Below are positions 32,029 to 34,763 of a stretch of DNA of 34,763 bases, piece by piece. The stretch covers positions 1 to 34,763 of IMG/VR virus record IMGVR_UViG_3300041415_000049. One strand, given 5' to 3'. This DNA is from a virus. The notes below the pieces were generated by a model that did no database searches, was not told the DNA's origin, and saw only the letters and a list, made by a program, of their open reading frames with translations. The position numbers and the translations under genes were made by a program. How positions within the stretch are numbered: the stretch's first letter is position 1; the number at the start of each line of letters is the position of its first letter.

Positions 32029-32375
32029 TGCTCACTCTCCCTCAGGACTTTCAGGGCTTTGACGACGCGCTTCGCGTTGTCCTCGTTGTAGACCTTGGTG
32101 ATGTACTGGCTATCGTCGAAGATCAACCAGCCCTCACTGTGGAAGTTCTCGATCTTGAAGGTCCGCGGATTCTCGGCAAAGAAGATCCGCCTGATCTCGT
32201 CCGTCAGGTGGCGAGGCTGCACGCTGCCCCAGCAATCCGCCTTCAGCAGGCACCGCTCTCGCAGATTGTTGACTGAGTTCACCTCGCCGGCATTGCACCA
32301 GACGAATTGGGTGGAGCTGATCGTCAGTGTCTTGGCGACGATCCGCTCCTGCATTTTGGTCAGGGTCTTGGCCAT
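32010..32375 (-). CDS. Phage protein, unknown
   Basis: A 121-residue protein: a helical start (KTLTKMQERIVAKTLTIS), then strands and loops (FKIENFHSEGWLIFDDSQYI), and a final helix. GGAAG lies 6 bases before the ATG at 32375; the frame is open further upstream through the next gene but without a start signal. No family recognised. Confidence 0.6.
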   Translation of the reverse strand: MAKTLTKMQERIVAKTLTISSTQFVWCNAGEVNSVNNLRERCLLKADCWGSVQPRHLTDEIRRIFFAENPRTFKIENFHSEGWLIFDDSQYITKVYNEDNAKRVVKALKVLRESEQCLKAA

Positions 32376-32376
32376 C

Positions 32377-32937
32377 TTACTTCCATGGTCCGAAATCGAT
32401 GAGGCCGAGTTTCTCGCCGAGGGTCTTGATGAATGCGGCCGGATCTTCACCGGACTCGAAGCCGCGATCGGTATCCGGCGCGTTGTCATCGACCAGATCG
32501 CCGTACGCCCATTGCCTATTTGCTTCGCGCCGGCAATCCCGGACGAACGCCTCGCGCAGAACGCGGTGGGTGACGATCAAGGCGACCTTCTCGGGCGCCG
32601 GCAGATGCCGCTGGTAGATCGTCGGGCGACCATCACCGTCACAGGCGTAGTCCAGCATCATTGGGATCACTTCCCAATCGTAGGACAGCCCGTCGAAGAA
32701 ATCGCGGTCGCGCTCGACGCAGATGTCGAAGATCTCCAGGCACCACTTGCCGACCGCAATGGCCTGGTGTCGCATCTCGACCGAGCCGATGCCTTGGCGC
32801 AGCTCGATCCATTCCGGCCGACCTGGGCCGTCGATGTAATCGGCCAGCGTCCAGTCGTTGAGGCATTCCCACACGCAGAGGGCAGCCTCCATTTCGGGGT
32901 GGGTGTATACCTTGTCGGTCGATTGTGGTCCGGTCAT
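32377..32937 (-). CDS. Phage protein, unknown
   Basis: A 186-residue acidic, helix-rich protein (MEAALCVWECLNDWTLADYI, RHQAIAVGKWCLEIFDICVE, HRVLREAFVRDCRREANRQW). GGAAGG lies 8 bases before the ATG. Its stop is one base from the next ATG. No family, signal peptide or membrane segment seen. Confidence 0.65.
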   Translation of the reverse strand: MTGPQSTDKVYTHPEMEAALCVWECLNDWTLADYIDGPGRPEWIELRQGIGSVEMRHQAIAVGKWCLEIFDICVERDRDFFDGLSYDWEVIPMMLDYACDGDGRPTIYQRHLPAPEKVALIVTHRVLREAFVRDCRREANRQWAYGDLVDDNAPDTDRGFESGEDPAAFIKTLGEKLGLIDFGPWK

Positions 32938-33009
32938 CAGAATATCCTTCCGAAATAAGCTGAGCCTTCCGGCTGCTGTGGTGTTAGGGCCGGTGCAGCC
33001 GATGGCATG

Positions 33010-33477
33010 TCAGCGATCCCTCAGAATTTCGACGACCGAGCTGTTCTTGACGAAGCCGAAATACTCCTCGTCGGACTCGACGTAGACACGCCTGTCAGCG
33101 TCCGCGTTATCAACCTCGCCAACGGTGTAGATGCCGTCAGGGGCGTCTTCGTCGCCCTCGACACGGACCCGATCGCCTGACGACACCAGCAACACCTTCA
33201 TCGCTTCCGGTTCGGCGTGAGCCTTGTTCTCCCACGCCTGCGAAAGCTGCTCGCCGTTCAGGTACAGACCATCCTCGGTGAGGACAGCCGCACCCTCGGT
33301 TGCTGCCTCTACCGCGATGCGAACATCGGTGAGCTGAATGGCTCTGTCCGCATCGTCGCCGCCAGACTGCAGCAGCTCCTTGACCTTGCCGAAATGGGCG
33401 TGGTCTGATGCCAGCGTCCACGGACGGCCCCTGGCAATGAACGTAATAGAGGTGTCGGTGATGACACTCGGGATCAT
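33010..33477 (-). CDS. Phage protein, possibly rIIB-like
   Basis: A 155-residue protein. The opening SITFIARGRPWTLASDHAHF followed by a helix resembles the T4 rIIB segment in which a short beta pair precedes HxNF and a helix; the next part (VRIAVEAATEGAAVLTEDGL) also fits loosely. The C-terminal ~60 residues form a small beta domain (DRVRVEGDEDAPDGIYTVGE). GGAG lies 7 bases before the ATG. The rIIB link is a weak recollection of pattern, and the function is unknown. Confidence 0.5.
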   Translation of the reverse strand: MIPSVITDTSITFIARGRPWTLASDHAHFGKVKELLQSGGDDADRAIQLTDVRIAVEAATEGAAVLTEDGLYLNGEQLSQAWENKAHAEPEAMKVLLVSSGDRVRVEGDEDAPDGIYTVGEVDNADADRRVYVESDEEYFGFVKNSSVVEILRDR

Positions 33478-33491
33478 GGATCGCTCCGTTT

Positions 33492-34763
33492 TCAGGCTGC
33501 CTCGTCGAATGCCGCGGTATCGTCCACGACGTCTTGTTCGTCGAACTCGATCTCTTCCTCGGAATCGATCCCTGCTTCGGCGGCCAGAAGCTCGACCTCG
33601 GGCCGCGACAGCAGCTCGAAGTAGTGCCTGAGGTGTCGCTCGAGATGTTCGGGCCGGCCGTAGTAGCTGTTCGGCGGTGCGACGATCTGGCGCAGCAGCG
33701 CGTACTTCCTGCACAGCGCGTCGAAGCGATCGCTCATTGCCCGGAGAGGGCAGGCCACTTCCGGCTTGTCGATCCGCACACCGAGCTTCGTCAGGGCTGC
33801 ATGAGCCAGGTCGGTAGCGGTGGACGCGGTCGAGTTGTGCCGTAGCGATCGCGCCAGACGGTTGAGGTCTGTCTTGAACGACACGACATCCTGCGGGGCA
33901 TGCAGGAAGGTGAGCACGTCTGCTTCGGCCATGTGCTTGATGTGGTTTTCGAAGTTGTTGTAGGACTTCTTGTGAAGCCCGGTGAACTCGCTGACATCAA
34001 CCTTGGCCTTGAGGCCGGGGATGATGTCCTCACCGAGGAAGGTCCAGTTGTCACCGAGCGCGGGCTGATCGTAGCCCTTGATCAGGATGATCTGCCCGGT
34101 TTCAACCAGTCCAAACTGATGGGCGAGCGCGATCACTTCGTACAGATTGTGCGACTGGATCGAGCTACTGCCTTCCTGGATGCGGAACCAATCGTTGCCG
34201 TGGCGCCGCCGACCCAAACCAGCCGTTGAAGTCTCGATGAAGGTCCCGCCGTCCGCCATGTCGACGTCCTGCGTCACGCGCTGCGCCTTGCCGGCATCCA
34301 GGATCATTAGGGTCTTGCGACGACGGATGGTCTTGCTGACGCGCTTTTCGACCGGTACCTTGAAGCTATCGAGATCGACGACCTCGGGATTGCCGATGGC
34401 AGCCAGCACTTCGGCGCGATGGATGCGCTTGCAGCGGATCCACACCACTTTCTTGCCGAGCAGGCCGGCCATCGCGAGCCGGCCGAGCGAATAGTTCGGG
34501 TTGTGCTCGATGACGATGATCGCGTCGGCGGCGTAGACGCTGCGGACGGCCCGGTCCTCGAACTTTTCGAACTGCGCCCAGCCTTCGGAGAGCGTCATCA
34601 TCTTGGCGTTCTCTTTCGGCAGGAACTGGCGGGGGTGGTGCCCGTTCCAGAGTATGACCCGCCGCAGGGCTTCGGCGCGGGTCAGCCCAAGGCTTTCGGT
34701 TTCGTCCTCGAATATCTTGACCGCCTCGAACAGCGACTCGGCGACATCGACCTTGGCCTGCAG
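33492..34763 (-). CDS. Phage protein, N-terminus beyond the right edge
   Basis: At least 423 residues; the frame is open from the right edge (residues LQAKVDVAESLFEAVK...) so the ATG at 34601 is not the likely start. A Rossmann-like segment AADAIIVIEHNPNYSLGRLA, then AGLLGKKVVWI, recalls the fold of nucleotide-processing enzymes of the deoxyribosyltransferase/lysine-decarboxylase-like type, but no catalytic signature is certain. The C-terminal half is helical and ends acidic (EEEIEFDEQDVVDD). It lies just upstream of the possible rIIB-like gene. Identity is open. Confidence 0.6.
   Translation of the reverse strand: MQAKVDVAESLFEAVKIFEDETESLGLTRAEALRRVILWNGHHPRQFLPKENAKMMTLSEGWAQFEKFEDRAVRSVYAADAIIVIEHNPNYSLGRLAMAGLLGKKVVWIRCKRIHRAEVLAAIGNPEVVDLDSFKVPVEKRVSKTIRRRKTLMILDAGKAQRVTQDVDMADGGTFIETSTAGLGRRRHGNDWFRIQEGSSSIQSHNLYEVIALAHQFGLVETGQIILIKGYDQPALGDNWTFLGEDIIPGLKAKVDVSEFTGLHKKSYNNFENHIKHMAEADVLTFLHAPQDVVSFKTDLNRLARSLRHNSTASTATDLAHAALTKLGVRIDKPEVACPLRAMSDRFDALCRKYALLRQIVAPPNSYYGRPEHLERHLRHYFELLSRPEVELLAAEAGIDSEEEIEFDEQDVVDDTAAFDEAA

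Overview
The window reads as the early (integration, recombination, replication, regulation) half of a large temperate phage or prophage-like element in an alphaproteobacterium. A Bradyrhizobium/Rhodopseudomonas-type host is my inference from the high GC, the rhizobial-type IS3 fragment and the dispersed degenerate repeats. No capsid, tail, terminase or lysis gene is visible. Nearly all backbone genes lie on the minus strand; the resolvase and the repressor lie on the plus strand.

Layout, left to right. 0.07-1.8 kb: tyrosine integrase, an overlapping excisionase-like gene and a small gene. 1.85-5.25 kb: full-length B12-dependent (class II) ribonucleotide reductase. 5.3-6.3 kb: a small gene and an HNH nuclease. 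6.4-10.74 kb: plus-strand cargo, a TIR/class III cyclase fusion and a TIR-NB-ARC-TPR (NLR-like) protein. 10.8-15.3 kb: leftward recombination operon (DUF1367-like protein, putative annealing protein, YqaJ/lambda-type exonuclease, DnaQ-type exonuclease, small genes). 15.4-18.6 kb: replication block (SSB, Toprim/RecA-fold primase-helicase, separate zinc ribbon, replication-initiator-like protein). 18.7-20.3 kb: RuvC-like resolvase and a LexA/CI-like repressor. 20.6-28.9 kb: second accessory stretch with a secreted/membrane pair, an IS3 remnant, an XRE-type regulator pair, a frameshifted ParA ATPase, a membrane-anchored HExxH protein, an AbiU2-like HEPN operon with a lipoprotein, and a divergent secreted/membrane pair. 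29.1-34.8 kb: backbone again (DUF7227-like protein, UvrD-like helicase, several phage genes of unknown function, one possibly rIIB-like, and a gene running off the right edge).

Two patterns tie the window together. A 16-bp dyad, TTTGC-N6-GCAAA, recurs before leftward operon heads (5630, 6332, 15294, 16070, 18668, 31627) and before the repressor gene (19480). At 6332 it fills the spacer of a good -35/-10 pair. I read these as operators of one phage regulon, most likely for the repressor at 19628-20335. Second, related degenerate repeats (6403, 7652, 7925, 23918, 26146, 28948) sit at the edges of the accessory modules and mark where cargo was spliced into the backbone; one of them has been captured as the C-terminus of the TIR-cyclase.

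The strongest candidates for undescribed biology are the TIR-cyclase next to the TIR-NB-ARC-TPR protein inside a prophage, the HEPN/lipoprotein operon, and the operator regulon. All functional claims rest on reading motifs by eye; no database search was run.
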